From Clostridiales bacterium (GTDB taxonomy: Bacteria > Bacillota > Clostridia > Christensenellales > CAG-314), in contig JAFLVJ010000004.1 of NCBI GenBank assembly GCA_022508375.1, positions 62,001-126,000 of the forward strand: a stretch of 64,000 bases of DNA. Direction: 5' to 3'. Made by a program: the position numbers and the translations under genes. Positions 1 through 9,066 of the stretch are shown piece after piece (the first letter of the stretch is position 1; each line of letters starts with the position of its first letter). Below the pieces are notes generated by a model. That model saw only the letters and a list, made by a program, of their open reading frames with translations, was not told the DNA's origin and ran no database searches.

Positions 1-106
1 TGCCAACAAAATATTCGCGGCAGAAATCGGGCAGATCTTCATCAAGTATTCTGTCCAATTTTTCGATGTTACTTGCGTCTCTATTATTAAAATACGTTTT
101 GCTCAT
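1..106 (-). CDS. Tyrosine recombinase/phage integrase, N-terminal fragment (runs off left edge)
   Basis: An ATG at 106 reading leftwards opens a frame of 35 codons that is still open at base 1, so only the N-terminus is present. It ends in the motif LPDFCREYFVG, which resembles the start of the SAM-like core-binding domain of Firmicutes tyrosine recombinases (typically LPxFCxxYF.G). The catalytic domain lies outside the window, so activity cannot be judged. There is no clear Shine-Dalgarno sequence. A possible -10 (TAGAAT, 113-118) lies 7 nt before the ATG. The first of two palindromic sites (125-160) sits immediately upstream, suggesting that the recombinase acts close to its own gene. The family call is an inference from a short stretch. 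Confidence 0.55.
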   Translation of the reverse strand, partial: MSKTYFNNRDASNIEKLDRILDEDLPDFCREYFVG

Positions 107-124
107 GCTGACATTCTATCACAA

Positions 125-160
125 ATCTATTCGCAAAGCAACACACTTTTACGAATAATT
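125..160. repeat. Imperfect lox-like inverted repeat beside the recombinase start
   Basis: The left arm ATCTATTCGCAAA (125-137) is followed about 10 bases later by a degenerate right arm TTTACGAATAATT (148-160). The left arm is identical to the arm of the perfect palindrome at 536-577. Two 13-bp arms around a short spacer is the layout of tyrosine-recombinase core sites. It also overlaps the possible promoter of the recombinase. The role is inferred. Confidence 0.45.
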
Positions 161-535
161 TCAAATCTAAGGGTAAAATTTCGAATACCTCAAAGTACCT
201 ATTTTTTGAAGAATCGAACTACAATGGATTGTCTGCAGGGCATATTGCCGATAATTGCCGTAGTTACTGCAATTGCTGTAGTTACTGTTGAATAGGAATA
301 GGTGGTGATATGCCAAAAAACTCTAGTGCGGTGGCAAGCGAGCGTCGAACGAACACGCTACATAAAACGTACAAATCACAGCAACGATATCCTGTATGGA
401 CGCAACAACATCTTGTTTTCTCAAAGCTGACAGCGTAAATAAGACGCTAACAGATTTGTCGCTACCGCCGTGTAGTCAGCAGAGAATTCAATTTTGACAA
501 AGTGGTGAAGTCAAAATATACCGTCCCACACATAT

Positions 536-577
536 CGATATCTATTCGCAAAAGGCAGCTTTTGCGAATAGATATCG
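536..577. repeat. Perfect 18-bp inverted repeat with 6-bp loop
   Basis: Bases 536-553 are exactly complementary to 560-577, with loop GGCAGC. Reading the outer 13 bp as ATCTATTCGCAAA gives a site with an 8-bp spacer, the loxP-like geometry. No T-tract follows on either strand, so it is not an ordinary intrinsic terminator. The same arm recurs at 125-137 next to the recombinase start. Confidence 0.7.
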
Positions 578-788
578 GGCAAAAAGAGTGGCTATTTAGA
601 AATACAGGCTTTCAGACAGTGAAATTAACATTCAATATAAATAAGCTGATTCTTTAAATAGCATCTGATAAATATAAATGTTTAAATAAATAACTTTATT
701 TGATATGCAAGTTAGCTTCTTTAACAATGTGACAATTATAAAAGTATGAATGTCGCCGTTTTGAAGCGTTTTCTCAGAATTATCATAT

Positions 789-816
789 AAAAAAGGGAAA
801 CCCGTTTGGTTTCCCT
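789..816 (-). terminator. Intrinsic terminator after the PLP-enzyme gene
   Basis: The hairpin AGGGAAACC / GGTTTCCCT (794-802 and 808-816) is followed on the minus strand by a U-tract (the A-run at 789-793). It lies about 80 bp past the stop of the minus-strand gene at 899. Confidence 0.8.
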
Positions 817-898
817 CTGATATATAAATTGTAATATAATAACATTTCTTGATTCAATATATAAATATTGATAAATAATTATTTTTGCACAAATTCAA

Positions 899-2110
899 TT
901 ACAGACTTTCCAAAACTTTTTCAAGAGCCAAAATGCCGTGTTCTAACGTTAAGCCGCCCTGCAAATAGACTGTGTAAGGTTCTCTTATCGGTCCGTCACA
1001 ACTAAGTTCGATTGAGGCGCCCTGCACAAAGCAGCCTGCAGCCATGATGACTTTGTCGGCATATCCCGGCTGTTCCCACGGCTCAGGCTTTACGAAGCCG
1101 TCAATTGGCGATACGGATTGAACCGCTTGGCAAAATTTAATCATTTTGTCAGGATCATTTAACCGTATTGCGCAAACAATATCTCCAAGATGCTCGTCTG
1201 AACGCGGAGAAACGTCAAATCCCTTGGCAGAAAGCACGCTTGAAAACAAAGTTGCAGTTTTTAGCGCCTGATTTACAGTATGTGGCGCTAAAAACAGACC
1301 TTGGTAAAACAATCTGTAACCATATTGGTATGAGCCGACCTCTGCGCCGATCGAGGGCGCTGTAAGCCGTCCTGCAACTAAATTTATCAAATCGTTGCGA
1401 CCTACTATATATCCGCCTGTAGGAGCCAGCCCGCCGCCGATATTTTTGATGAACGAACCTGCGCAAAAGTCAACCCCAACGTCGGTCGGTTCTAGTTTTT
1501 CAACAAATTCACCGTAGCAATTGTCACAAAAAATCATAATTTTGGGCGAAATCCCCTTAATGTAAAGGCACAAATCCTTAATTTGTGCAATACTTAATGC
1601 CGGGCGCCATGCATAGCCACGTGATCGTTGTATATAAATCATTTTAACGGGTTTTTGCTGTAGATACTTTCCGATAGCCTCGTAATCGAAGCCGCCTTCA
1701 CTTGTCAAATCGATTGTATCGAATTGAACGTTGAAATCTTTCAAGCTACCGATACCTTGCTTATATATAACGTCCTGTAAGGTGTCGTAAGGCTGTCCTG
1801 TAACGGACAAAACGATGTCATTTGGACGTAAAACGCCAAATAATGCCAATGAGATTGCATGAGTTCCGGATGTAATCAATGGGCTGACGATGGCATTTTC
1901 CGCTCCGAAAACCGTCGCTACAACCTTGCAAAGCGTATCACGCCCTACGTCATCGTTACCGTATCCGCTTGTTCCGTTGAAGTGCCTCAACGCAACGGCA
2001 TGCATCTTGAAGGCTTCAATTACTTTGTTTTCATTGTATATGGAAATTTCATCCAGTTTTGCAAATGTTTTTGTAGTACTTTTTAGTGCATTTTGTATTG
2101 TTTTGTTCAT
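899..2110 (-). CDS. Methionine gamma-lyase-like PLP enzyme (YnbB / aluminium-resistance family)
   Basis: This is a 403-aa fold-type I PLP-dependent enzyme. The N-terminal block FNGTSGYGNDDVGRDTL followed by VSPLITSGTHAISLALFG is characteristic of the YnbB/'Met_gamma_lyase' family. FCDNCYGEFVE and the downstream SFIKNIGGG segment supply the PLP aspartate and lysine. The substrate is not established for this family; a C-S lyase role is inferred from homology. I chose the ATG at 2110 because AGGG lies 5-8 bases upstream; the frame continues 14 codons further but without a ribosome site. In Bacillus the same gene lies downstream of miaA, and the order is the same here, so co-transcription with miaA is likely. 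Confidence 0.85.
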   Translation of the reverse strand: MNKTIQNALKSTTKTFAKLDEISIYNENKVIEAFKMHAVALRHFNGTSGYGNDDVGRDTLCKVVATVFGAENAIVSPLITSGTHAISLALFGVLRPNDIVLSVTGQPYDTLQDVIYKQGIGSLKDFNVQFDTIDLTSEGGFDYEAIGKYLQQKPVKMIYIQRSRGYAWRPALSIAQIKDLCLYIKGISPKIMIFCDNCYGEFVEKLEPTDVGVDFCAGSFIKNIGGGLAPTGGYIVGRNDLINLVAGRLTAPSIGAEVGSYQYGYRLFYQGLFLAPHTVNQALKTATLFSSVLSAKGFDVSPRSDEHLGDIVCAIRLNDPDKMIKFCQAVQSVSPIDGFVKPEPWEQPGYADKVIMAAGCFVQGASIELSCDGPIREPYTVYLQGGLTLEHGILALEKVLESL

Positions 2111-2204
2111 TTTTACCCTATTATGTCTAACATAGTATTCTTTATTTCGCACATTTCCGATGTAATATCACAGGATTTATGTGCAATTTATGACAAAATC
2201 GATA

Positions 2205-3116
2205 TCAAACAACGATTCCTTTATTTACAAGTTGTTTATAGATATATAACGCAATTTCCTCCGACGTTTTGCCGTCAACGTCAATAACCTCCTCTACGTC
2301 CATCTTTTTGTAATAGGTAATTTGCCTTTTGGCGTAGTGACGTGTGTTCAGCTTTATTTTGTCTATAGCGTCGTTAAGTGATATCTTGCCTTGAAGGTAC
2401 TCTATAATTTCCTTGTAACCGATTGCCGAAAATGCAGAGGTATCGCAGTAACCGTATTTATCAATCAGGTTTTGCACCTCGTTTACAAGCCCTTGTTCAA
2501 TCATACAATCTACTCGATTGTCAATCTGATCGTACAAATCTTGCCTGTTGCGCTGCAATACATAGAGTATCATATTGTAACGCGGATTGCTTTTACCTTT
2601 TCCTTGCGACCTGAGAGTTCCACTATACGCAATCTCAAGTGCTCGTAGCACCCTTTTGGGGTTACATATGTCTATTTCGTTGTACGTACGTTCATCAATT
2701 TGTTTGAGCATTTGTTGCAGCTCGGACAGTCCTTGTGTCGCTAAAATATCTTGCAATTCCTTCTTTTTATCGGTCGTGGAATCGCCAAATTCCGGTGGGC
2801 ACAGAAGACTATCGAAATAAAATCCCGTTCCGCCGACAACAATGGGAACGTTAGTCATCTGCGCGATAATGCTTGACACGTCTTGTTGATAAAGGAATGA
2901 GGAATAATTGCAGTTAGGTTCAACGATGTCCAACATGTGATGTGTAATGCCTTGCATTTCCTCAAGGGTTACTTTGGCTGTTCCAATGTTCATCCCCTTG
3001 TAAATTTGCATTGAATCGGCAGATATGATTTCCGTTTTCAATATTTTAGCCAAATTTATGGCAACGGCGGATTTACCGACAGAGGTTGTGCCCGTTATGC
3101 CTACAAACGTTTTCAT
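2205..3116 (-). CDS. miaA: tRNA dimethylallyltransferase MiaA
   Basis: A 303-aa enzyme that transfers a dimethylallyl group from DMAPP to the exocyclic amine of A37 in tRNAs reading UNN codons. The P-loop GITGTTSVGKSAVAI is at the N-terminus, followed by ISADSMQIYKGMNIGTAK, the family signature; IVVGGTGFYFDSLL lies near residue 95. The length is normal for the family. It starts 2 bp after the mutL stop, with the SD-like AGAGGA inside the mutL end. Its product is the substrate for MiaB, encoded three genes upstream in the same operon, so both steps of ms2i6A37 formation are co-encoded with mismatch repair. Confidence 0.95.
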   Translation of the reverse strand: MKTFVGITGTTSVGKSAVAINLAKILKTEIISADSMQIYKGMNIGTAKVTLEEMQGITHHMLDIVEPNCNYSSFLYQQDVSSIIAQMTNVPIVVGGTGFYFDSLLCPPEFGDSTTDKKKELQDILATQGLSELQQMLKQIDERTYNEIDICNPKRVLRALEIAYSGTLRSQGKGKSNPRYNMILYVLQRNRQDLYDQIDNRVDCMIEQGLVNEVQNLIDKYGYCDTSAFSAIGYKEIIEYLQGKISLNDAIDKIKLNTRHYAKRQITYYKKMDVEEVIDVDGKTSEEIALYIYKQLVNKGIVV

Positions 3117-3118
3117 AC

Positions 3119-5020
3119 CTACACGATCCTCTTGAACATCTTTTCAATTTGGGTTTTTGTCAGCACCACCGTTATCGGACGACCATGCGGACATTGTAAA
3201 ATCTTGTTGTTATACACCTCTTGCAGAATATACCTTATCTCGTATTCATTTAGTAGGTATCCCGCTTTTACTGCGGCTTTGCATGCTTTTCGGGCGATTT
3301 TTTCGACGATTAACTTTTTGTCGTCCAACTTGTATTCGTCGATACTTCCAACCAAAAACTGCACGAAATCTCTCATTTCAGTATCCGCTAAAAGCGTAGA
3401 TACTGCAACAATCCTAAACGTGTTGTGTCCAAACGGTTCAATTTGAATGCCTGCATCTAGGATGTTGTCGATATTTTCTTCTATGAACAACGCCTCATCA
3501 TCCTTAACGGTGAACACGTAAGGAAACATTACCGATTGCATGGCTCCTGTTTGTCTGGACATAAATTTGTCAAACAAGATTCGTTCGTGAGCGGCGTGTT
3601 GATCGACAAGTATTACCTTATCATCAATTTCGAGGATGAGATACGTTTTGAATGCAATACCCAAAATTCTTGTTTTGAAAAATAGCGTATCCGTCTCGGA
3701 AAATGACACGGGGTCTTCCCGTTGCGTAGTTTGTTCTATAAGCGGTACACTTCTCACTTTCGTATGCTTGTCATCCTCGATTCCGAGCGCCTGACGCGCT
3801 TTTTCCACAGTCACTTCCTGCTCGATTTGCTTGGCAAATTCATCAAATGACGATCTGTAATCTTCGAGAATTGTCGCCTCGTCAATCGCCTCGATATCCG
3901 CTTTTTGATCGGGATTGGTCGGCTCGATATCCTTCATTACCTCGTTGATTTGGGTTAGCATCGCTTGTTGTTCGCTTTGGCTTACCGGAGTTTGTTCGCG
4001 CGTTGAGGCAAACAAACTGTCCATACGGCTCACAACGTAGTTGTCCAATGCATCCTTAACGGCACGGTAAAAAGCCGAGCATACGCCGTTTTGATTTGTA
4101 AATCTAACCTCCATCTTCTTGGGATGAACGTTAGCGTCAACCCTGTTAGACGGTATTTCCAAATGAAGCACGTAAAACGGATATTGACGCGTCATCAAAT
4201 TGGGCATAAACGCTCTCGTTATCGCTCCGGAAATATTTTGGTCGATAATATACCGACCGTTTACCGCCAGGGTTTGATAGGATTTATTCGCCTTGGTATA
4301 TTGCGGATTGCCAACGTAACCGAATATGCGCATGTCTTCGCGATGAAACGACACTTCCAAACAATTGGATAGACAGTCAGCCCCGTACACGGCATAAATT
4401 GCTTCCTTTAGCCCGTCACCCTTGGTAGAATAAATCAATTTGCCGTCTAAAGTGTATGATATTTCCAAATTGGGATTTGTCAAGATAAGACGAGCGACGT
4501 ATTTCGTAATGTCCGCAGCTTCACCACTTACCGTCTTGAAGAAATTCTTTTTGACAGGAATATTGTAAAACAACCCACGCACTTCGATCTTGGTGCCTAC
4601 GTTACAGGAAACGTATTCCTTATTTGTGACAACGCCGTCCTCAACATTTACACATATACCCGTATCAGAACTACGTGGACGCGTGGTAAGTTTAACGTGA
4701 GAAACTGCCGCTATACTTGGTAACGCTTCACCCCTGAATCCCAAAGTTTGCAACGCGTACAAATCGTCAGCGTTGGAAATTTTGCTTGTGGCATGCTTAA
4801 CAAACGCCAATTCGAGGTCATCCTCGTGGATACCGAAACCGTTGTCAGTGATTGTTATAAGGTCAAAGCCACCGCCTTCTACTTCGATGACGATGCGAGT
4901 GGCGCCTGCGTCTATGCTATTTTCCACAAGCTCCTTTACGGCGCCTATCGGCTTTTCAATCACTTCGCCGGCAGCTATGATGTTGTATATTTCCGGTCGT
5001 AAAACTTTAATTTCAGCCAT
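3119..5020 (-). CDS. mutL: DNA mismatch repair protein MutL
   Basis: A 633-aa MutL that couples MutS mismatch recognition to strand incision. The N-terminal GHKL ATPase is clear: KELVENSIDAGA, DNGFGI and TLGFRGEAL. A linker of about 100 acidic/polar residues leads to the C-terminal endonuclease/dimer domain, with DQHAAHE, ACKAAVKAG and CPHGRPI. These three C-terminal motifs mark the nicking type of MutL used where MutH is absent. In the DQHA-x2-E-x4-E motif the last glutamate is aspartate (DQHAAHERILFD). The start overlaps the mutS end by 8 bp, indicating translational coupling. Confidence 0.96.
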   Translation of the reverse strand: MAEIKVLRPEIYNIIAAGEVIEKPIGAVKELVENSIDAGATRIVIEVEGGGFDLITITDNGFGIHEDDLELAFVKHATSKISNADDLYALQTLGFRGEALPSIAAVSHVKLTTRPRSSDTGICVNVEDGVVTNKEYVSCNVGTKIEVRGLFYNIPVKKNFFKTVSGEAADITKYVARLILTNPNLEISYTLDGKLIYSTKGDGLKEAIYAVYGADCLSNCLEVSFHREDMRIFGYVGNPQYTKANKSYQTLAVNGRYIIDQNISGAITRAFMPNLMTRQYPFYVLHLEIPSNRVDANVHPKKMEVRFTNQNGVCSAFYRAVKDALDNYVVSRMDSLFASTREQTPVSQSEQQAMLTQINEVMKDIEPTNPDQKADIEAIDEATILEDYRSSFDEFAKQIEQEVTVEKARQALGIEDDKHTKVRSVPLIEQTTQREDPVSFSETDTLFFKTRILGIAFKTYLILEIDDKVILVDQHAAHERILFDKFMSRQTGAMQSVMFPYVFTVKDDEALFIEENIDNILDAGIQIEPFGHNTFRIVAVSTLLADTEMRDFVQFLVGSIDEYKLDDKKLIVEKIARKACKAAVKAGYLLNEYEIRYILQEVYNNKILQCPHGRPITVVLTKTQIEKMFKRIV

Positions 5021-7628
5021 TTTCCTTTACCTTTTTAACCAAAGAATTGAGTATATCAAATGCTTCGATAGGTGAAATTCTGTTCATATCAATATCGCGC
5101 AATATGGAACTGACCTCTTGCGCTGTCTTGGTTACCTGTCTGGCGTTGTTATGTGTGTCGATTTCGTCAAGATTAAGACTGATACTGCTGTTTTCCAGTA
5201 ACTTGACAATTTCGCGCGCCCTTGCGCACACTTCATCAGGTACGCCCGCGAGTCCGGCAACCTCTATACCGAAACTCTTGTTTGTTCCTCCACGTGCAAT
5301 TTTGTGTAAAAATACAATACTTCCGTTGAGTTCCTTTGCCATTATACGGTAATTTTTCACTCCGTCAACCCTTCCTTCCAAATCGGTAAGTTCGTGATAG
5401 TGAGTGGAAAACAACGTTTTTGCACGAATGTTTTTTGAAGCGTACTCCATTACCGCCCAAGCTATGGACAGTCCGTCAAAGGTTGACGTGCCACGCCCAA
5501 CTTCGTCCAAAATAATAAGGCTGTTTTGAGTTGCGTTGTTCAGTATATTTGCCACTTCAACCATTTCCACCATAAACGTACTTTGATTGAACGCTATATC
5601 GTCGTTTGCGCCAACGCGCGTAAAGATTTTGTCCACGATGGGAATTTCGGCGCTTGCAGCAGGAACAAACGACCCGACGTGTGCCATGAGCGTGATGAGC
5701 GCAACCTGACGCATAAAGGTACTTTTACCTGCCATGTTGGGACCGGTTATAACCATCGTTCTGTTGTCTTCGGTGTCCAGCATGACGTCATTGGTAATGA
5801 AATTGTCGCGCTTGATGTAACACTCTACAATGGGGTGTCGGCCTTCAACGATATTTAGACGCGTATTTGCCGTATTGATTTTCGGTTTCGAGTATCCGTT
5901 TGATTGCGCTACAATGGCAAACGATACAAGACAGTCTAACGCCGCTATTGCCTGCGCTGTTTGTTGAATTGTTGGGATATAAGGCAATAGTTTGTTGCGC
6001 AAATCATCAAATAACTCCTTTTGGAGTTTGGTTTTTCTTTCATATGCGGAAAGCATTTTTTCTTCCAATTCCTTGAGTTCGGGACTGACGAAACGCTCTC
6101 CGTTTGTCAAGGTCTGCTTGCGAATAAAGTTGTCCGGAGCAAGACTTAGCATGGAATTGGTTATTTCGAAGTAATATCCAAATACTTTGTTGTAGCCGAG
6201 TTTTAAATTTTTGATGCCGGTACGGTTGCGTTCGTATTCTTCCAGCGCGGCAATACGGGCGCCACCGTGTTTGGACATGTCGTATAGCTCGTCCAATTCG
6301 TCGTTGTAGCCTTGCAAAATATAATCAGTATTGTCCCTTATCAAAGCAGGCACGTCGGGATCAATTGCTCTGTCCAACAGTTCCACTACTTCCGGCAACG
6401 TCTCTATTGAGGTATCAATAGATTTCAAAATCTTGCTGTTGCAACTTGCCAAAAGACGTTTTACGTTGGGGAGCTGACGAAGTGAGTTCTTGAGTGTAAC
6501 GCAGTCCTTAGGCGTGACGTTATTGTAAGCAACCTTTCCGACTAGTCGCTCTATGTCGTTTATTTCGTGCAGAACCTTGACAAGTTCCGAACGCAACATG
6601 AATGCGCGGTACAATTCGTCAACACCGTCTAGACGGGCATTGATTTGTGATGCGATTTGTAACGGACGGTCCACCCAGTCGGAAAGCATACGCGCCCCCA
6701 TATTGGTCTCCGTTTTGTCCAAAAGCCACAAAAGACTACCCTTACGCTTGCCCTCGCGGTATGATACGGTTAGTTCTAGGTTCCTTCGAGTCTTGATGTC
6801 GATGGACATGAACTTGCTTTTTTCCACGATCTTGATTGCCTTGAGATGTGGAAGTTCGCGCTTTTGCGTGTCTTTGAGATATTGTAAAAGTGCTCCGCAC
6901 GCGCAAATTGGGTTGGATTTACCCTTAAGACCGAATCCGTCGAGCGTTGCAACCTTGTAGTGTTGGCAAATTTTTTCCTTTGCAATGCGCTTGTCAAAAC
7001 TACTGTCATCGTACAGCGTAAAATTAGGCACGTATCCGGCTCGTACGCATTCCAGTGACTCAGACATTTGTTTGGCTTGCGAATTACAAATAATTTCGGA
7101 TGGTTTGTAGCTGACAAGAAACTCCTGCAAATCCTGCAAGCTTAGCGCACTGCTAAACTCCGATACAAGTACGTCACCCGTAGTAAGGTCGCATACGGCG
7201 ATTCCTATCGTGTCGTCCAAATACACGGAAGCGATGTAGTTGCTACGCTTTTCCTCGAGAATTTCGCTGTCCATTACGGTGCCAGGGGTGATAACGCGTA
7301 CGACGTCGCGCTCCACCAGATCTCTGTTTTTCGGGTCGGGTTCGGTGAGTTGCTCACAAATTGCCACCTTTTCACCTACGGAAATTAGCTTAGCTATGTA
7401 CGTATCTACAGCGTGATAAGGCACGCCGCACATCGGCGCACGTTCATCAAGTCCGCAGTTTCTACCTGTAAGAGTCAAGTCCAACAATCTACTTGCGCGC
7501 TCAGCGTCATCGAAGAACATTTCGTAGAAATCGCCCAGGCGGTACAAAAGAATACAATCGGAATATTGCTCCTTTGTCTGCAGGTAGTTTTTCATCATTT
7601 TGGAAATTTTGTTTAAATCGATGTTCAT
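5013..7628 (-). CDS. mutS: DNA mismatch recognition protein MutS
   Basis: An 871-aa mismatch sensor and ABC-type ATPase. The Phe-x-Glu mismatch wedge is in YRLGDFYEMF near residue 35. The C-terminal ATPase shows GPNMAGKST (Walker A), LIILDEVGRGTSTFDG (Walker B/D-loop) and THYHEL. The length is typical. I placed the start at the ATG at 7628, which overlaps the miaB stop as ATGA and has GGAGGG just upstream; the frame extends 10 more codons inside miaB but with no better site. Translational coupling to miaB and mutL implies stoichiometric expression of the repair pair. Confidence 0.96.
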   Translation of the reverse strand: MNIDLNKISKMMKNYLQTKEQYSDCILLYRLGDFYEMFFDDAERASRLLDLTLTGRNCGLDERAPMCGVPYHAVDTYIAKLISVGEKVAICEQLTEPDPKNRDLVERDVVRVITPGTVMDSEILEEKRSNYIASVYLDDTIGIAVCDLTTGDVLVSEFSSALSLQDLQEFLVSYKPSEIICNSQAKQMSESLECVRAGYVPNFTLYDDSSFDKRIAKEKICQHYKVATLDGFGLKGKSNPICACGALLQYLKDTQKRELPHLKAIKIVEKSKFMSIDIKTRRNLELTVSYREGKRKGSLLWLLDKTETNMGARMLSDWVDRPLQIASQINARLDGVDELYRAFMLRSELVKVLHEINDIERLVGKVAYNNVTPKDCVTLKNSLRQLPNVKRLLASCNSKILKSIDTSIETLPEVVELLDRAIDPDVPALIRDNTDYILQGYNDELDELYDMSKHGGARIAALEEYERNRTGIKNLKLGYNKVFGYYFEITNSMLSLAPDNFIRKQTLTNGERFVSPELKELEEKMLSAYERKTKLQKELFDDLRNKLLPYIPTIQQTAQAIAALDCLVSFAIVAQSNGYSKPKINTANTRLNIVEGRHPIVECYIKRDNFITNDVMLDTEDNRTMVITGPNMAGKSTFMRQVALITLMAHVGSFVPAASAEIPIVDKIFTRVGANDDIAFNQSTFMVEMVEVANILNNATQNSLIILDEVGRGTSTFDGLSIAWAVMEYASKNIRAKTLFSTHYHELTDLEGRVDGVKNYRIMAKELNGSIVFLHKIARGGTNKSFGIEVAGLAGVPDEVCARAREIVKLLENSSISLNLDEIDTHNNARQVTKTAQEVSSILRDIDMNRISPIEAFDILNSLVKKVKENG

Positions 7629-8947
7629 TTGCCCTCCGAATCGACGATTTTGCCCCAAAGCGTTGCCGAACTTGCACGTTCAATCAACACAGTAACAAAC
7701 TTACCGATTTCCGTTTCATCACACTTGAAATTGGCCAGCCGTCCGCTTTCGGTGCGCCCACACATGACATTTTGGTAATGAAAGTTAGCGCCTTCAACAA
7801 GCACTTCGTACGTTTTACCCACCATTGATCGGCTGATTTCTTTTGTAACCTCGTTTTGACAAGCGAGCAATTTAGTTATACGCTCTTTCTTGACGGCGTA
7901 AGGAATCTGGGTTTCCATGGAGTAAGCAGGTGTACCCTTTCTTCGGGAATAAACAAAGCAAAACGCAGAACTGTACTTAACACGTCTTACCAGGTCCAAC
8001 GTGTCTTCGAAATCCTGCTCCGTTTCCTCAGGAAAACCAACCATAATATCCGTGGTGATGCCTACGTTTGGCAACTTAGCGCGTATCCTGTCCACCAATG
8101 CAAAGTAATCTTCGCGTGTGTAGCGACGGTTCATTTTGCGTAATATGTTGTTGCTTCCGCTTTGCACGGGAAGATGTATGTTGTCGCAAATATTTGGATG
8201 TTCGGCTATTGCGTCGATGACGTCTTGGGACAAATCTTTGGGATGAGACGTCATAAAACGCAAGCGGAATTTCCCTTCGATTTTGCCGATTTCGTGCAAC
8301 AGTTTTGCAAAGGTTTCGCCCTGTTGCAAGTCGTGTCCGTAGGAATTTACGTTTTGCCCCAGTAGCGTTATTTCCTTGTACCCGTCAGCAAGAAGCTGCT
8401 TCACTTCGCTTAGTATATCGTGTAACGGTCTGCTGTGTTCGCGTCCACGGACGTACGGCACAATACAATACGTGCAAAAATTGTTGCACCCGTAGTTAAT
8501 ATTTACCCATGCGTTAGGATAGCTTGTACGCGACTGTGTAAAATCTTCCTCACGATATTGCATGAAGTCCACATTGTAGTACTTTTTCTTTTTACGAGCG
8601 CTTACGACCGCTTGTTCGAGCAAGTTAAGGTTTGATGTTCCGAGTACGACGTCAACGTAGGGATAACTTTCCTTTATTTTGTCCGCAACGCCTTCTTGTT
8701 GAGACATGCAACCGCAAACCACCGATATCAGATTTGGATTTTTTCTTTTTAACTTTTTTACAGCGCCAATATGACCGTATATCTTCTGTTCGGCAGTTTC
8801 GCGTATGCAACAGGTGTTGAAAACAATTACGTCAGCATTGTCAACGCTGTCTGTTACTGTGTATCCCAACCATTCCAAAATTCCTGCTATTTTTTCCGAA
8901 TCGTGGACGTTCATCTGACATCCGTACGTGTGAATATAGTAATTCAA
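7625..8947 (-). CDS. miaB: tRNA-2-methylthio-N6-dimethylallyladenosine synthase MiaB
   Basis: A 440-aa radical-SAM methylthiotransferase that adds the 2-methylthio group to i6A37 of tRNA. The N-terminal MTTase domain carries TYGCQMNVHDSE, NTCCIRE and VCGCM, which supply the auxiliary cluster cysteines. The radical-SAM domain carries CNNFCTYCIVPYVRGRE (CxxxCxxC). A C-terminal TRAM domain follows. The start codon is TTG (8945-8947), with AGAGGAG six bases upstream; no ATG fits. It heads the minus-strand miaB-mutS-mutL-miaA group and faces the divergent PBP gene across a 119-bp gap. Confidence 0.95.
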   Translation of the reverse strand: MNYYIHTYGCQMNVHDSEKIAGILEWLGYTVTDSVDNADVIVFNTCCIRETAEQKIYGHIGAVKKLKRKNPNLISVVCGCMSQQEGVADKIKESYPYVDVVLGTSNLNLLEQAVVSARKKKKYYNVDFMQYREEDFTQSRTSYPNAWVNINYGCNNFCTYCIVPYVRGREHSRPLHDILSEVKQLLADGYKEITLLGQNVNSYGHDLQQGETFAKLLHEIGKIEGKFRLRFMTSHPKDLSQDVIDAIAEHPNICDNIHLPVQSGSNNILRKMNRRYTREDYFALVDRIRAKLPNVGITTDIMVGFPEETEQDFEDTLDLVRRVKYSSAFCFVYSRRKGTPAYSMETQIPYAVKKERITKLLACQNEVTKEISRSMVGKTYEVLVEGANFHYQNVMCGRTESGRLANFKCDETEIGKFVTVLIERASSATLWGKIVDSEGK

Positions 8948-9066
8948 TTTCGCTCCTCTGCAATGTCAACATTGCATACTTTCACATATAATAACATTCT
9001 ACACTTTATTACAATATTTTTCAAGAAAATAAATATAAAAAATATAAATACAAACAATATTACTGT

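Larger units (their letters stand above)
107..788. other. Gene-poor stretch next to the recombinase
   Basis: No convincing gene is present. It contains the two palindromic sites described separately and a pair of 16-bp direct repeats of the form ATTGCyGTAGTTACTG (254-269 and 272-287). Two tiny plus-strand frames follow: 224-295 (23 codons, hydrophobic) and 310-438 (42 codons, preceded by an AGGTGG ribosome-binding-like sequence). Neither resembles a known protein. The right part (640-788) is AT-rich without recognisable structure. The stretch looks like the edge of an integrated or invertible element rather than ordinary intergenic DNA. Confidence 0.4.

Noticed and set aside
224..438. Two short plus-strand frames (224-295 and 310-438), the second with a good ribosome-binding sequence
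   Set aside because: 23 and 42 codons with no recognisable sequence features and lying between recombination-like sites; not enough to call a gene.
536..577. Perfect palindrome as an intrinsic terminator
   Set aside because: Neither strand has a T-tract after the stem, and no gene ends nearby.
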